DNA from: Citrobacter amalonaticus
GTDB taxonomy: Bacteria; Pseudomonadota; Gammaproteobacteria; Enterobacterales; Enterobacteriaceae
DNA: 64,000 bases
Reading direction: 5' to 3'
NCBI RefSeq assembly: GCF_018323885.1
Contig: NZ_AP024585.1
Span: 1,178,001 to 1,242,000 of the forward strand
Shown here: in pieces, positions 1-9,181 of the stretch
How the letters are laid out: each line of letters starts with the position of its first letter
How positions within the stretch are numbered: position 1 is the stretch's first letter
Notes under the pieces: model-generated
The model's input: only the letters and a program-made list of their open reading frames with translations
What the model was told of the DNA's origin: nothing
Databases searched by the model: none
Program-made: the position numbers and the translations under genes

Positions 1-1
1 G

Positions 2-817
2 TACATCGGCGCACAGATCGCCGGGGCGGATTTGACCCGTCCGCTGAGCGACAATCAGTTTGAGCAGCTTTATCACGCGGTACTGCGCCATCAGGTGGTG
101 TTCCTGCGCGAACAGGCCATTACGCCACAACAGCAACGGGCGTTGGCCCAGCGCTTTGGCGATCTGCATATCCATCCGGTCTATCCGCATGCGGAGGGCG
201 TCGAGGAGATTATCGTGCTGGATACCCACAATGATAATCCGCCGGATAATGACAACTGGCACACCGACGTGACGTTTATTGAGACACCGCCTGCCGGGGC
301 GATTCTGGCGGCAAAAGCGTTGCCGTCAACCGGGGGCGACACGCTGTGGACCAGCGGCATTGCGGCGTATGAGGCGTTGTCGGAGCCGTTTCGTCAGTTG
401 CTGAGCGGTTTGCGGGCGGAGCATGACTTCCGCAAGTCCTTCCAGGAATACAAATACCGCAAAACAGAGGAAGAGCATCAGCGCTGGCGTGAAGCGGTGG
501 CAAAGCATCCGCCGCTGGTGCACCCGGTGGTAAGAACCCATCCGATCAGTGGTAAACAGGCGCTGTTTGTGAATGAAGGCTTCACTACGCGCATTGTTGA
601 CGTCACGGAGAAAGAGAGTGAGGCGCTGCTTGGCTTTCTGTTTGCGCATATTACGAAACCGGAATTCCAGGTGCGCTGGCGCTGGCAGCCGAATGATGTG
701 GCGATTTGGGATAATCGTGTGACGCAGCATTATGCGAACGCCGATTACCTGCCGCAGCGGCGTATTATGCACCGTGCCACGATTTTAGGGGATAAACCGT
801 TTTATCGAGCGCCGTAA
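2..817 (+). CDS. tauD: Taurine dioxygenase TauD (5' end outside window)
   Basis: Fe(II)/2-oxoglutarate-dependent dioxygenase that hydroxylates taurine so that it releases sulfite for use as a sulfur source in the cytoplasm. The frame is open from base 2, with residues YIGAQIAGADLTR before the first internal start-like codon (TTG at 32). The E. coli protein has 283 residues, so about 12 N-terminal residues lie outside the window. The iron-binding HxD motif (WHTDVTF) is at about bases 257-277, and the distal histidine is in the IMHRAT segment near the C-terminus. In E. coli it is the last gene of tauABCD, normally Cbl/CysB controlled; the upstream genes are not visible here. It converges with the next gene. 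Confidence 0.96.
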   Translation, partial: YIGAQIAGADLTRPLSDNQFEQLYHAVLRHQVVFLREQAITPQQQRALAQRFGDLHIHPVYPHAEGVEEIIVLDTHNDNPPDNDNWHTDVTFIETPPAGAILAAKALPSTGGDTLWTSGIAAYEALSEPFRQLLSGLRAEHDFRKSFQEYKYRKTEEEHQRWREAVAKHPPLVHPVVRTHPISGKQALFVNEGFTTRIVDVTEKESEALLGFLFAHITKPEFQVRWRWQPNDVAIWDNRVTQHYANADYLPQRRIMHRATILGDKPFYRAP

Positions 818-826
818 TTTCCGCCT

Positions 827-852
827 CGGGCCGGTATGTCATTGTCGGCCCG
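827..852. terminator. Hairpin between convergent tauD and acyltransferase gene
   Basis: A 7-bp inverted repeat, CGGGCCG (827-833) and CGGCCCG (846-852), with a 12-nt loop lies between the two stop codons. There is no T-run on either side, so it may be a factor-dependent terminator or only an mRNA end-protecting hairpin. Confidence 0.4.
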
Positions 853-859
853 GTACGCG

Positions 860-2581
860 TCACGTCACCGGGCAATGGCGTGATAAATGTGCCTCAATAT
901 AGCGCTGATAACGGTTGGCCTTCAGACGGGTCAAATCCACCAATACCAAGCCATCTACGCAGTGGTTAAAATCCGGATCGCTGCCGAAATCGATGAACTG
1001 TACGCCGCCGGGTTCGCAGAGCTCTGAGTATTGCTTATAGAGTGGGGGAATACCGCAGCCCAGATTTCCCAGCAGCGACTTCAGCCGCGTCAGATCGTCG
1101 GCGTAGTCGCTACCGGTAAACTGCGCCAGCACATCCGGTAGCGAAGCGGGATACGGCTGGCGTGAGACGGCCAGCGGATGCGTGGGCGGGAACCACAGAC
1201 GATAGAAGGCAACCAGCAGATCGCGCGCATCCGGCGGTAATCCTCCGGAGATAGACACGGGTCCGAACAGGTAACGATACTGCGGGTAACGCGCCAGGTA
1301 TGCGCCGATTCCTGACCAGAGATAATCCAGCCCGCGACGTCCCCAGTAGCGCGGCTGAATAAAGCTACGTCCCAGTTCAATACCGTGTTTCATGATGTCC
1401 GCCATCTGCTCATCGTAATCAAACAGACTGTGACTGTAGAGTCCATCCAGCCCCTGCTTTTCCAGTTGTTGTGCGCAGGGGATAAACCGGTAAGCGCCGA
1501 CGATCTCAAGATCCTCCTCGTCCCATAAGATCAAATGCAGATAGTCATCATCGTAGCGATCGATATCTCTGCGCTTGCCGCTCCCTTCACCCACGGCGCG
1601 AAAGGCGATTTCACGCAGTCGTCCCAGCTCGCGCAGGACCGTCGCTTCCTCTTGCCCGTTGCGCTGCCAGAGATAAATGTGCTTACCGTCGGCGGTTATT
1701 CCCAGACATTCCGCCTGTGCCAGCTCGCGTTTCAGTCGCGCTCTGTTTTCCGGCGGGGCGATTGTCGATTCGGTACGAAAGAGACCTGGTCGGCCTTTGC
1801 CCAACGCAATCACGTGCTCCCGGCACTTTTCCGCCTGCTCGCGCACGCTGCTTTTGCTGGTAGACCATTGCGTCCAGGCAATTTGTTGGCCTATACGTAC
1901 GGGTAGCGTGCTGCCACGGCGGCGAAACATTTGCTGCATTAACAGCAGCAGCGTGGCGCGGGAAGAAACCAGTCCGCTGGCATAGAACAGCGGACTGTTA
2001 TAGGCCTGAATATGTACCGGTAGCAGCGGCGTCCGGTACTTTTCTGCCATGCGGATAAACCCGGAGTGCCAGCGGCGTTCAGCGATTCCCTTTAGCGTCA
2101 GACGCGAAACTTCCCCTGCCGGGAAGAAAACCAGCGCGCCGCCGGTCTGCAGATGGCTATCCATTTGCTGTAACGACGATTTTGGCGTGCGTCCCTGAAT
2201 ATTATCGACCGGGATAAACAACGAACTCAGAGGTTCCAGATGGGAGAGCAGCCGGTTAGTCACCACTTTGATGTCGCGCCGTACGCGGGAGAGGGCATAG
2301 ATGAGCGCCAGTCCATCCAGCGCCCCGGTAGGGTGGTTGGCAATAATGATCAGAGGGCCATTTTCGGGGATGTTTTCAATGTGGTGCTCGGGGATTTCAC
2401 AACGTATTTGGAGATGTTCCAGGACTTGTTCCACCATATCCACGCCTTTCAGATGGCAATGGCGGGCGGCAAACAGCTGGAACTCTTTTTCATACAATAC
2501 GCGTTGTAACACCTTTTTCTGCCAGGGCGTGGTTCTCGCCTCGGGCCAAAGGTCGCTGAGTACGTTATCGAGACTGAACAT
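860..2581 (-). CDS. OlsF-like bifunctional acyltransferase (PlsC-type plus GNAT-like domains)
   Basis: A 573-residue protein with two acyltransferase halves. The N-terminal half has the lysophospholipid acyltransferase signature: NHPTGALDG, with His83 and Asp89, and the acyl-acceptor loop FPAGEVSR at 153-160. The spacing is H-x5-D rather than the usual H-x4-D. The C-terminal part (about residues 270-500) resembles the OlsB-type GNAT N-acyltransferase family. This arrangement matches OlsF of Serratia proteamaculans, which makes ornithine lipids by N- and then O-acylation. Ornithine as substrate is inferred. The start chosen is ATG at 2581, seven bases after a strong AAGGAGG; a GTG lies directly before it. 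The gene is absent between tauD and hemB in E. coli K-12. It might instead acylate another amino acid or a lysolipid. Confidence 0.72.
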   Translation of the reverse strand: MFSLDNVLSDLWPEARTTPWQKKVLQRVLYEKEFQLFAARHCHLKGVDMVEQVLEHLQIRCEIPEHHIENIPENGPLIIIANHPTGALDGLALIYALSRVRRDIKVVTNRLLSHLEPLSSLFIPVDNIQGRTPKSSLQQMDSHLQTGGALVFFPAGEVSRLTLKGIAERRWHSGFIRMAEKYRTPLLPVHIQAYNSPLFYASGLVSSRATLLLLMQQMFRRRGSTLPVRIGQQIAWTQWSTSKSSVREQAEKCREHVIALGKGRPGLFRTESTIAPPENRARLKRELAQAECLGITADGKHIYLWQRNGQEEATVLRELGRLREIAFRAVGEGSGKRRDIDRYDDDYLHLILWDEEDLEIVGAYRFIPCAQQLEKQGLDGLYSHSLFDYDEQMADIMKHGIELGRSFIQPRYWGRRGLDYLWSGIGAYLARYPQYRYLFGPVSISGGLPPDARDLLVAFYRLWFPPTHPLAVSRQPYPASLPDVLAQFTGSDYADDLTRLKSLLGNLGCGIPPLYKQYSELCEPGGVQFIDFGSDPDFNHCVDGLVLVDLTRLKANRYQRYIEAHLSRHCPVT

Positions 2582-2662
2582 CACAACACCTCCTTCTTCC
2601 TGTGCTGACAGTAGAAGCGGTAAGTGTCGCTGGTATGACGTTTGGGTGACGTTTTGGGGAAA

Positions 2663-2687
2663 GGCCGGATGGCGAGGCCACCCGGCA
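2663..2687. repeat. REP-like palindrome
   Basis: An imperfect palindrome of the GCCGGATGGC...GCCACCCGGC type lies between hemB and the acyltransferase gene. It resembles enterobacterial REP elements, which are typically found between genes at transcript 3' ends. Here it follows hemB on the minus strand. Confidence 0.55.
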
Positions 2688-2701
2688 TGTTCAGGGAAAA
2701 C

Positions 2702-3676
2702 TTAACGCAGGATTTTTTTCTCTGCCAGATCCAGTGCGAAGTAGCTGAAGATCAGATCCGCGCCTGCGCGTTTGATAGCGCCTAAGCTTTCCAGTACCAC
2801 TTTTTCTTCATCAATGGCGCCTGCCATAGCGGCAAATTTGATCATCGCGTATTCGCCGCTGACCTGATACGCGCCGAGCGGCAGCTCTGTGCGCTCACGA
2901 ATGTCACGCAGTACGTCAAGATAGGCCCCCGCCGGTTTCACCATCAGGCAGTCCGCGCCCTGTGCTTCATCAAGCAACGATTCGCGAATCGCTTCACGGC
3001 GGTTCATCGGGTTCATCTGGTAAGTTTTGCGATCGCCTTTCAACGCCGTGCCCGCCGCTTCGCGGAACGGACCATAGAACGACGAGGCAAATTTGGTGGA
3101 GTAGGACATGATGGCGGTGTCGGTAAAGCCTGCGGCATCCAGCGCCTGGCGAATCGCCTGCACCTGACCATCCATCGCCGCGGAAGGGGCGATGAAATCT
3201 GCGCCTGCGGCGGCCGCGACAACCGCCTGTTTACCCAGGTTTGCCAGCGTGGCATCGTTATCGACGCCGTGTTCACACAGCACGCCGCAGTGGCCGTGGG
3301 AGGTATATTCGCAGAAGCAGGTGTCTGACATCACGATCATTTCTGGTACGGTCTGCTTGCAGATACGCGACATCCGCGCCACCAGACCGTCTTCCTTCCA
3401 GGCATCGCTACCGGTGTCATCGGTATGGTGTGAGATGCCAAAGGTCATGACGGAACGAATACCGGCGTTGGCAATACGCTCAATCTCGCGCGCCAGGTGT
3501 TTTTCCGGGATGCGCATGACGCCGGGCATGGCCTCAATCGCTTTGTAGTCGTCGAGTTCTTCTTCAACAAAGATCGGCAACACCAGATCGTTCAAGCTGA
3601 GTGTTGTCTCTTCAAACATGGCACGTAGCGCTGCAGATTTGCGCAGACGGCGAGGGCGATGGATTAAGTCTGTCAT
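2702..3676 (-). CDS. hemB: Delta-aminolevulinic acid dehydratase (porphobilinogen synthase)
   Basis: Condenses two 5-aminolevulinate molecules to porphobilinogen, an early cytoplasmic step of haem synthesis. The protein has 324 residues, the same as E. coli HemB. Visible motifs are the zinc-binding cysteine cluster [15 protein letters not shown], the lysine region [13 protein letters not shown] and the Schiff-base lysine in MVKPAGAY. The frame stays open 40 codons upstream, but the ATG at 3676 ([13 protein letters not shown]) matches the family N-terminus and the upstream stretch is low-complexity and AT-rich. It is transcribed alone, away from the autotransporter gene. Confidence 0.97.
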   Translation of the reverse strand: MTDLIHRPRRLRKSAALRAMFEETTLSLNDLVLPIFVEEELDDYKAIEAMPGVMRIPEKHLAREIERIANAGIRSVMTFGISHHTDDTGSDAWKEDGLVARMSRICKQTVPEMIVMSDTCFCEYTSHGHCGVLCEHGVDNDATLANLGKQAVVAAAAGADFIAPSAAMDGQVQAIRQALDAAGFTDTAIMSYSTKFASSFYGPFREAAGTALKGDRKTYQMNPMNRREAIRESLLDEAQGADCLMVKPAGAYLDVLRDIRERTELPLGAYQVSGEYAMIKFAAMAGAIDEEKVVLESLGAIKRAGADLIFSYFALDLAEKKILR

Positions 3677-4188
3677 GGGATGCCTGATGCTTGTGAAAGT
3701 GAAGGCCATAGTATACCTGAAGCCGCGGGCGAGTGTTTTACGAAAATGGGCCTTATGGTTTTGTTTTATTAATAAATAAAAGAAATTGCATGGCAATTTT
3801 TTAATATGAATAGCTAAAAATTCATATTTGAAAGTGTGATTGTTATTCGTTTGGTTATTTTGAATATCTATTTATTTGAGTTTTTATGTATTTAGGTTGG
3901 CTGGTTTTTTATTTTTTTTCGTTATTATCAATACTCGCTGTATTAAGTATTGATTTATTATATGTATCCTTGTCTTTTTCCTTTTTATTGTATTGATTTA
4001 TAAGTTATTTTTTATTTTTCAACTGAGTGTTTCCCTGGTTTTTATTATTGTCCGTTTTCGGACTACGGATAAAGAATAATTGAACCTTTCATTGTGGACA
4101 CCGCATAATCCTCTTCGCGAAACATAATGTTTTCTATGCATTGATATTGATGGATCAACACTATTACGTCCCTGAGGAGGGATGACAA
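3677..4188. other. AT-rich intergenic region upstream of the autotransporter
   Basis: About 510 bp between the divergent hemB and autotransporter starts. The stretch from about 3770 to 4040 is dominated by A/T runs, in sharp contrast to the flanking genes. No gene or clear operator is visible in it. Such DNA is the usual target of H-NS silencing, and the E. coli homologue of the downstream gene (ehaB/upaC) is reported as H-NS repressed; binding here is inferred. The hemB promoter must also lie here. A GAGGAGG ribosome-binding site occupies 4174-4180. Confidence 0.6.
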
Positions 4189-7110
4189 ATGCACTCCTGG
4201 AAAAAGAAACTTGTAGTCTCACAATTAGCATTAGCCTGCACTTTGGCAATCACTTCTCAGGCGAATGCTTCAACTGATATTTCTGGCAAGACGTACACCA
4301 CCTTTGAACACCTTAACGACGCGACTTATGCGGATGGTGTGTACTACGATGGCTATGTCGGCTGGAATAACTACGGCACCGATAGCGTGTATAACGGAGA
4401 CATCTATCCGGTCATCAATAACGCGACCGTTAACGGTGTGATTTCAACGTACTATCTGGATGATGGTCTGACGACCAACACCAACAGTAACAGCCTGACG
4501 ATTAAAAACAGTACTGTTCACGGAATGATTACCTCACAGTGCATGACGGAGGATTGTGCCGGACGTGATGCGACCGGCTATGTTTATGATCGTCTGGCGC
4601 TGACCGTTGATAACTCAACTATCGACGACAACTACGAACATTATACTTACAACGGCACCCATACCGACGGCACTGCAGATACGCATGTGGTTGATGTCTA
4701 CAACCTGGGCACCGCGATCACTCTAGATCAGGAAGTTGACCTGGCTATCAGCAACAACTCCCATGTTGCCGGTATTACCCTGACTCAGGGTTATGAATGG
4801 CAGGATGTTGACGATAATACCGTCAGCACTGGCGTAAACAGCAATGAAGTGTTCAATAACACCATTACGGTGAAGGACTCTACCGTGACCTCAGGCTCAT
4901 TGTCTGACGAAGGCACCACGGGTTGGTTCGGCAATAACGGTAACGCCAGCGATTACAGCGGTACAAACACCGCAGATGATATTGCATTAGCTGTGATTGC
5001 AAATCCGGCGGCAGACAATGCGATGCAGACCACCGCAACTTTCAGTAATTCTACGCTGATGGGCGATGTGGTTTTCTCCAGCAACTTTGACGAAAACTTC
5101 TTCCCGAACGGCGCTGATAGCTATCGTGATACCGATGCAAATGTGGATACCAACGGCTGGGATGGCACCGATCGTCTGGATCTGACATTAGATAACGGTA
5201 GTAAATGGGTGGGTGCGGCGATGTCCGTCCACCAGGTCGATACCGATGGCGACGGTGTGTATGACAGCGTTGCTGCGGGTACTGACGCGACTGCTACGCT
5301 GATTGATATCGCGTCTAACAGCCTGTGGCCGACCTCAACGTATGGCATTGATAACGGCGACACCGCCTATGACGAAAATGGTCATGTTGTGGGTAAAGAG
5401 GTTTATCAAAGCGGTCTGTTCAACGTCACGCTGAAGAATGGTTCACAGTGGGATACCACCAAAACCTCTCTGATTGATACGCTGAGCATCAACAGCGGTT
5501 CTGTGGTGAACGTCGGCGATTCATCGCTGGTTTCTGACACCATTGGCCTGACCGGTGGCGCAGCGCTGAACATTAACGAAGATGGTCATGTCGCGACAGA
5601 TACCCTGACGGTTGACAACAGTACCGTGACTATTGCTGATGATGTGGCTTCAGGCTGGAGCGTGGGTGATGCTGCGCTGTATGCCAACACCATTAAGGTC
5701 ACAAACGACGGTGTTCTGGATGTCGGTAACAGCGCGGACTATGCGCTGCAGACGGATACCCTGAATCTGACCAGCACCACCGATGCGGGTGGCAATGTGC
5801 ATGCCGGTGTATTTGACATTCACAGCAACAACTACGTTCTGAACGCTGATCTGGTCAACGATCGCACTGCAGACACCAGCAAGTCTAACTATGGTTACGG
5901 TGTTATCGGCATGAATTCCGATGGTCACCTGACGATTAATGGTAACGGCGATGCTTACACCGCTGATCTGTCTGAAGTGGATAACGCGGGCGACGGCATT
6001 GCGGCGGCAACCGGTAACTACAAAGTGCGTATCGATAACGCCACGGGTGCAGGCTCCATTGCCGATTACAAAGGCAAAGAGCTGATCTACGTTAACGATA
6101 AGAACAGCACCGCGACTTTCTCTGCGGCCAATAAAGCAGACCTGGGGGCGTACACGTACCAGGCTCAGCAGCAGGGTAATACAGTTGTTATGCAACAGAT
6201 GGAGCTGACTGACTATGCCAATATGGCGCTGAGCATCCCGTCTGCGAACACCAATACCTGGAACCTGGAGCAGGATACCGTTGGAACACGTCTGACCAAC
6301 TCTCGCCACGGTCTGGCGGATAACGGCGGCGCATGGGTAAGCTACTTCGGCGGCGGTTTCAGCGGCGACAATGGCACCATCAATTACGACCAGGATGTCA
6401 ACGGCATCATGGTGGGTGTGGATACCAAAGTTGATGGTAACAACGCTAAATGGATTGTTGGTGCGGCAGCCGGTTTCGCTAAAGGCGACATGAGCGACCA
6501 TACCGGCCAGGTAGATCAGGATAGTCAGTCTGCTTACCTGTACTCCTCTGCCCGATTTGCCAATGACGTCTTTGTGGATGGCAACCTGAGCTACTCTCAC
6601 TTCAACAACGATCTGTCTGCCAATATGAGTGACGGTCAGTATGTCGATGGCAACACGTCAACAGATGCCTGGGGCTTCGGTTTGAAAGTGGGCTACGACT
6701 GGAAAGTGGGTGACGCGGGTTATGTTACGCCGTATGGCAGCGTGTCAGGTCTGTTCCAGTCTGGTGACGACTATCGTTTGAGCAACGACATGCATCTTGA
6801 CGGTCAGTCTTACGACAGCATGCGCTATGAACTGGGTGTGGATACGGGCTATACCTTCACCTATAGCCAGGATCAGGCTCTGACGCCTTACTTCAAACTG
6901 GCGTACGTGTATGACGATCAGGGCAACCATGCGGATGTCAACGGCGATTCAATCGACAATGGCACCAAAGGTTCAGCGGTTCGCGTTGGGCTGGGTACGC
7001 AGTTCAGCTTTACCAAGAACTTCAGCGCGTATACCGATGCGAACTACCTTGGCGGCGGCGATGTTGATCAGGACTGGTCGGCTAACGCAGGCGTTAAATA
7101 TACCTGGTAA
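4189..7110 (+). CDS. yaiT: Type V autotransporter, EhaB/UpaC/YaiT-like
   Basis: A 973-residue secreted adhesin-like autotransporter. Residues 1-27 form a signal peptide ending SQANA. The passenger (about 28-700) is rich in Asn, Asp, Thr and Gly, with recurring segments such as VDNSTI, LDNGSKW and VDNSTV, typical of a right-handed beta-helix. The C-terminal 270 residues (from about 705) form the outer-membrane beta-barrel and end in the aromatic GVKYTW. E. coli has the same gene position: ehaB/upaC in pathogens, and yaiT disrupted in K-12. The copy here is uninterrupted. EhaB and UpaC are linked to biofilm and matrix binding; that role is inferred here. The start ATG follows GAGGAGG by eight bases. 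Confidence 0.88.
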   Translation: MHSWKKKLVVSQLALACTLAITSQANASTDISGKTYTTFEHLNDATYADGVYYDGYVGWNNYGTDSVYNGDIYPVINNATVNGVISTYYLDDGLTTNTNSNSLTIKNSTVHGMITSQCMTEDCAGRDATGYVYDRLALTVDNSTIDDNYEHYTYNGTHTDGTADTHVVDVYNLGTAITLDQEVDLAISNNSHVAGITLTQGYEWQDVDDNTVSTGVNSNEVFNNTITVKDSTVTSGSLSDEGTTGWFGNNGNASDYSGTNTADDIALAVIANPAADNAMQTTATFSNSTLMGDVVFSSNFDENFFPNGADSYRDTDANVDTNGWDGTDRLDLTLDNGSKWVGAAMSVHQVDTDGDGVYDSVAAGTDATATLIDIASNSLWPTSTYGIDNGDTAYDENGHVVGKEVYQSGLFNVTLKNGSQWDTTKTSLIDTLSINSGSVVNVGDSSLVSDTIGLTGGAALNINEDGHVATDTLTVDNSTVTIADDVASGWSVGDAALYANTIKVTNDGVLDVGNSADYALQTDTLNLTSTTDAGGNVHAGVFDIHSNNYVLNADLVNDRTADTSKSNYGYGVIGMNSDGHLTINGNGDAYTADLSEVDNAGDGIAAATGNYKVRIDNATGAGSIADYKGKELIYVNDKNSTATFSAANKADLGAYTYQAQQQGNTVVMQQMELTDYANMALSIPSANTNTWNLEQDTVGTRLTNSRHGLADNGGAWVSYFGGGFSGDNGTINYDQDVNGIMVGVDTKVDGNNAKWIVGAAAGFAKGDMSDHTGQVDQDSQSAYLYSSARFANDVFVDGNLSYSHFNNDLSANMSDGQYVDGNTSTDAWGFGLKVGYDWKVGDAGYVTPYGSVSGLFQSGDDYRLSNDMHLDGQSYDSMRYELGVDTGYTFTYSQDQALTPYFKLAYVYDDQGNHADVNGDSIDNGTKGSAVRVGLGTQFSFTKNFSAYTDANYLGGGDVDQDWSANAGVKYTW

Positions 7111-7152
7111 TCATTCCCTTACGGAAATGGATATCGCGTCGTTAATCTAAAA

Positions 7153-7180
7153 AATGCCCGTCAAGAATTTGGCGGGCATT
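7153..7180. terminator. Strong hairpin between autotransporter gene and iprA
   Basis: A 12-bp stem (7153-7164 with 7169-7180, one G-T pair) with a 4-nt GAAT loop. The only T-run is on the minus strand, from A-residues at 7149-7154, so as an intrinsic terminator it would suit minus-strand transcripts. It ends 19 bases before the iprA ATG and 5 bases before its AAGGA. Confidence 0.5.
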
Positions 7181-7198
7181 ACTGCAAGGAACGCGCAG

Positions 7199-7822
7199 AT
7201 GTTATCTCTGAATAAACCGTTAAAAGAATTTGCTCAGCTTGATAAGTCGTTGTCAAAATTTGGGACACGTTTTGAATATGTCCATGCAAAACATCTTCTT
7301 TATTCCACTGAAAAGAATCCCGACACGACGGTAGTGATTCTGGAAGGGATCATCTCATTAAGACGTAATGAACATATTCTTGTGGGTATCGCCCAGGCCC
7401 CTTTCATTATGGGATTGAGCAATGGGGTGATGAAAAATGATGCTCATTATGATCTCATCAGCGAGGGAGTATGTTCAGGTTATCACCTGCCGTCGTTACA
7501 AGCTGTTGAGATTATTGAAGAATATCAGCTATGGCGTGAGGCGTTTTACTGGCTGACCTGGCAGAACCGTATCCTGCAGCAGCGCGATCGCCAGTTAATT
7601 GGTAATAATTCCTACGAACAGATCCGAACCACCCTTTTCTCGATGATTGAGTGGGATGAAGGTTTACGCTCAAAAATTGGGGTGATGAGTTATATTCATC
7701 AGCGCACGCAAATTTCGCGTTCCGTGGTAGCAGAGGTCCTTGCGGCGTTACGAAAAGGCGGCTACATCGAAATGAATAAAGGCAAACTGGTGGGAATAAA
7801 CCGTTTGCCTTCTGATTATTAA
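7199..7822 (+). CDS. iprA: IprA (YaiV), Crp-fold regulator of hydrogen peroxide resistance
   Basis: A 207-residue protein with an N-terminal cyclic-nucleotide-binding-like fold and a C-terminal winged helix (about residues 155-200: the segment from YIHQRTQISRSVVAEVLAAL through KGGYIEM). The homologue in Salmonella and E. coli is described as an inhibitor of hydrogen peroxide resistance; that role is transferred by homology. The ATG at 7199 (MLSLNKPLKEF) matches the E. coli start and has AAGGA at 7186-7190; an in-frame ATG 15 codons upstream lies inside the hairpin at 7153-7180. Its stop codon directly abuts that of ampH, which runs towards it. Confidence 0.9.
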   Translation: MLSLNKPLKEFAQLDKSLSKFGTRFEYVHAKHLLYSTEKNPDTTVVILEGIISLRRNEHILVGIAQAPFIMGLSNGVMKNDAHYDLISEGVCSGYHLPSLQAVEIIEEYQLWREAFYWLTWQNRILQQRDRQLIGNNSYEQIRTTLFSMIEWDEGLRSKIGVMSYIHQRTQISRSVVAEVLAALRKGGYIEMNKGKLVGINRLPSDY

Positions 7823-8980
7823 TTAAGACGCAGGAACCTCGCGCGGTGTATTTTCGCTCAGTTCAACCACCAGTTCGTTAATACCGTCGCTCATGCTTGT
7901 GAAGCGGGTGAGCGGAGAGCGAGTGACAACGACAAACGCACCCACATTTTTTTGCGGAATCATTGCCATATAGGTAATGAACCCTCCGCCACCGCCGGTC
8001 TTTTGAATAATGCCCGGGCGTCCATTCTTCGGCGCCATATAGACCCATCCTAAGCCCAACGCATCGGCCTTGCCGGGGACATCCATACCGGTTACCCGCG
8101 TTAACTGCGCGCGCTGATAAATCAACGTTTGCATTCTGTCGGCCTGATTACTGCGCTGGTAAAAATCAGAGGAAAGATACTGCTGCATCCAGCGCATCAT
8201 ATCCCCCGGCGTTGAATAAACCCCGCCGCTGCCGATGGCTGCCAGCGTGTTATTACACGGACTGGCCCCTTTCTCCGCGACCATCAGACGTTTGCACTGA
8301 TCGGGAGAGGGAGTATAGGTCGTGTCTTTCATGCCCAGCGGGCGGGTGATTTTCTCTTCAAAAAGCTGGGCATAGGGTTTGCCGGAGGCGTTTGCCAGCG
8401 CATCCGCCAGCAGGTCGAACGCCAGATTGGAATAGGCCGCCTGTGAACCCGGAGCGGCTTTTAACGTCGCCGTGGAGAGATAGCTCCAGCGCTGTTCACG
8501 CGTCGGCCAGACAAATACCGGGCGCTTTGCCGCGCCGCCGGGTTGTTCACGGGGCAGTGCGCTGGTGTGCGTCGCCAGGTTGACCAGCGTGATCGGTTTT
8601 CCCTCATACGACGGTACGCGCGCGCCGACGGGGGCATATTTGCTCAGCGGATCGTTCAGTTTTACGGTGCCCTGATCGAGCAGTTTGACCAACATTTCAC
8701 TGGTCATCAGTTTGGTGAGTGATGCAATGCGAATCACCGAATCCAGCTGCGGACGAACGTTATTGCCCGGACGGGTTTCACCGAAGCTGCGAAAAACACG
8801 CTGGTTTCCGTCGATCACGACGAGTGCCATCCCCGTCGCGCCGCTGCCATAAAAAATATGTTCGGCGTAACGTTCGACAATATCAGACGCAAAAACCGGT
8901 TCGGCAACAGGCTGAGCCGCCTGGACTGAGGTCAATGACGCCGCACACAGCGCGGCAGAAAAAAGCAGACTACGTTTCAA
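7823..8980 (-). CDS. ampH: AmpH, penicillin-binding DD-carboxypeptidase/endopeptidase
   Basis: A 385-residue class C beta-lactamase-fold enzyme acting on peptidoglycan in the periplasm. In E. coli it has DD-endopeptidase and carboxypeptidase activity and helps recycling. A signal peptide covers about residues 1-21. The active-site Ser87-Leu-Thr-Lys90 (SxxK), AYSN (YxN) and QKTGGGGG (KTG) motifs are all present. The start codon is TTG (8978-8980): no in-frame ATG or GTG fits, and an ATG at 8991-8993 is in another frame. It is transcribed away from the following inserted gene, whereas in K-12 it is directly divergent from sbmA. Confidence 0.95.
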   Translation of the reverse strand: MKRSLLFSAALCAASLTSVQAAQPVAEPVFASDIVERYAEHIFYGSGATGMALVVIDGNQRVFRSFGETRPGNNVRPQLDSVIRIASLTKLMTSEMLVKLLDQGTVKLNDPLSKYAPVGARVPSYEGKPITLVNLATHTSALPREQPGGAAKRPVFVWPTREQRWSYLSTATLKAAPGSQAAYSNLAFDLLADALANASGKPYAQLFEEKITRPLGMKDTTYTPSPDQCKRLMVAEKGASPCNNTLAAIGSGGVYSTPGDMMRWMQQYLSSDFYQRSNQADRMQTLIYQRAQLTRVTGMDVPGKADALGLGWVYMAPKNGRPGIIQKTGGGGGFITYMAMIPQKNVGAFVVVTRSPLTRFTSMSDGINELVVELSENTPREVPAS

Positions 8981-9072
8981 CGGTGGTGTCCATGAATGAG
9001 AGTAAAAAACTAAGCGTATTTATACTACTGTACCGCCTGTTGCAAAGCGCTAATTAGAGCAAGGATAGTGAG

Positions 9073-9105
9073 AAAAACGTAACGACGCGTAAACGTAGCG
9101 TTTTT
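9073..9105. promoter_or_regulatory. Inverted repeat between ampH and isochorismatase-like gene
   Basis: AAAAACG (9073-9079) and CGTTTTT (9099-9105) flank a region with further ACGTA repeats. It lies between two divergent genes, so it is unlikely to be a terminator and could be an operator for either. Function is not known. Confidence 0.3.
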
Positions 9106-9181
9106 GCCGCGAAAGAAAGTCCGCTTTTGTGATCCGCGGCGTGCAATAATCTTTCATTACCACTCTTGGATGGGGCTGACG

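Noticed and set aside
5650..6600. Long open frame (316 codons) on the minus strand inside the autotransporter gene
   Set aside because: It mirrors the repetitive, biased codon use of the coding strand, has no family signature or ribosome-binding site, and lies wholly inside a well-supported gene.
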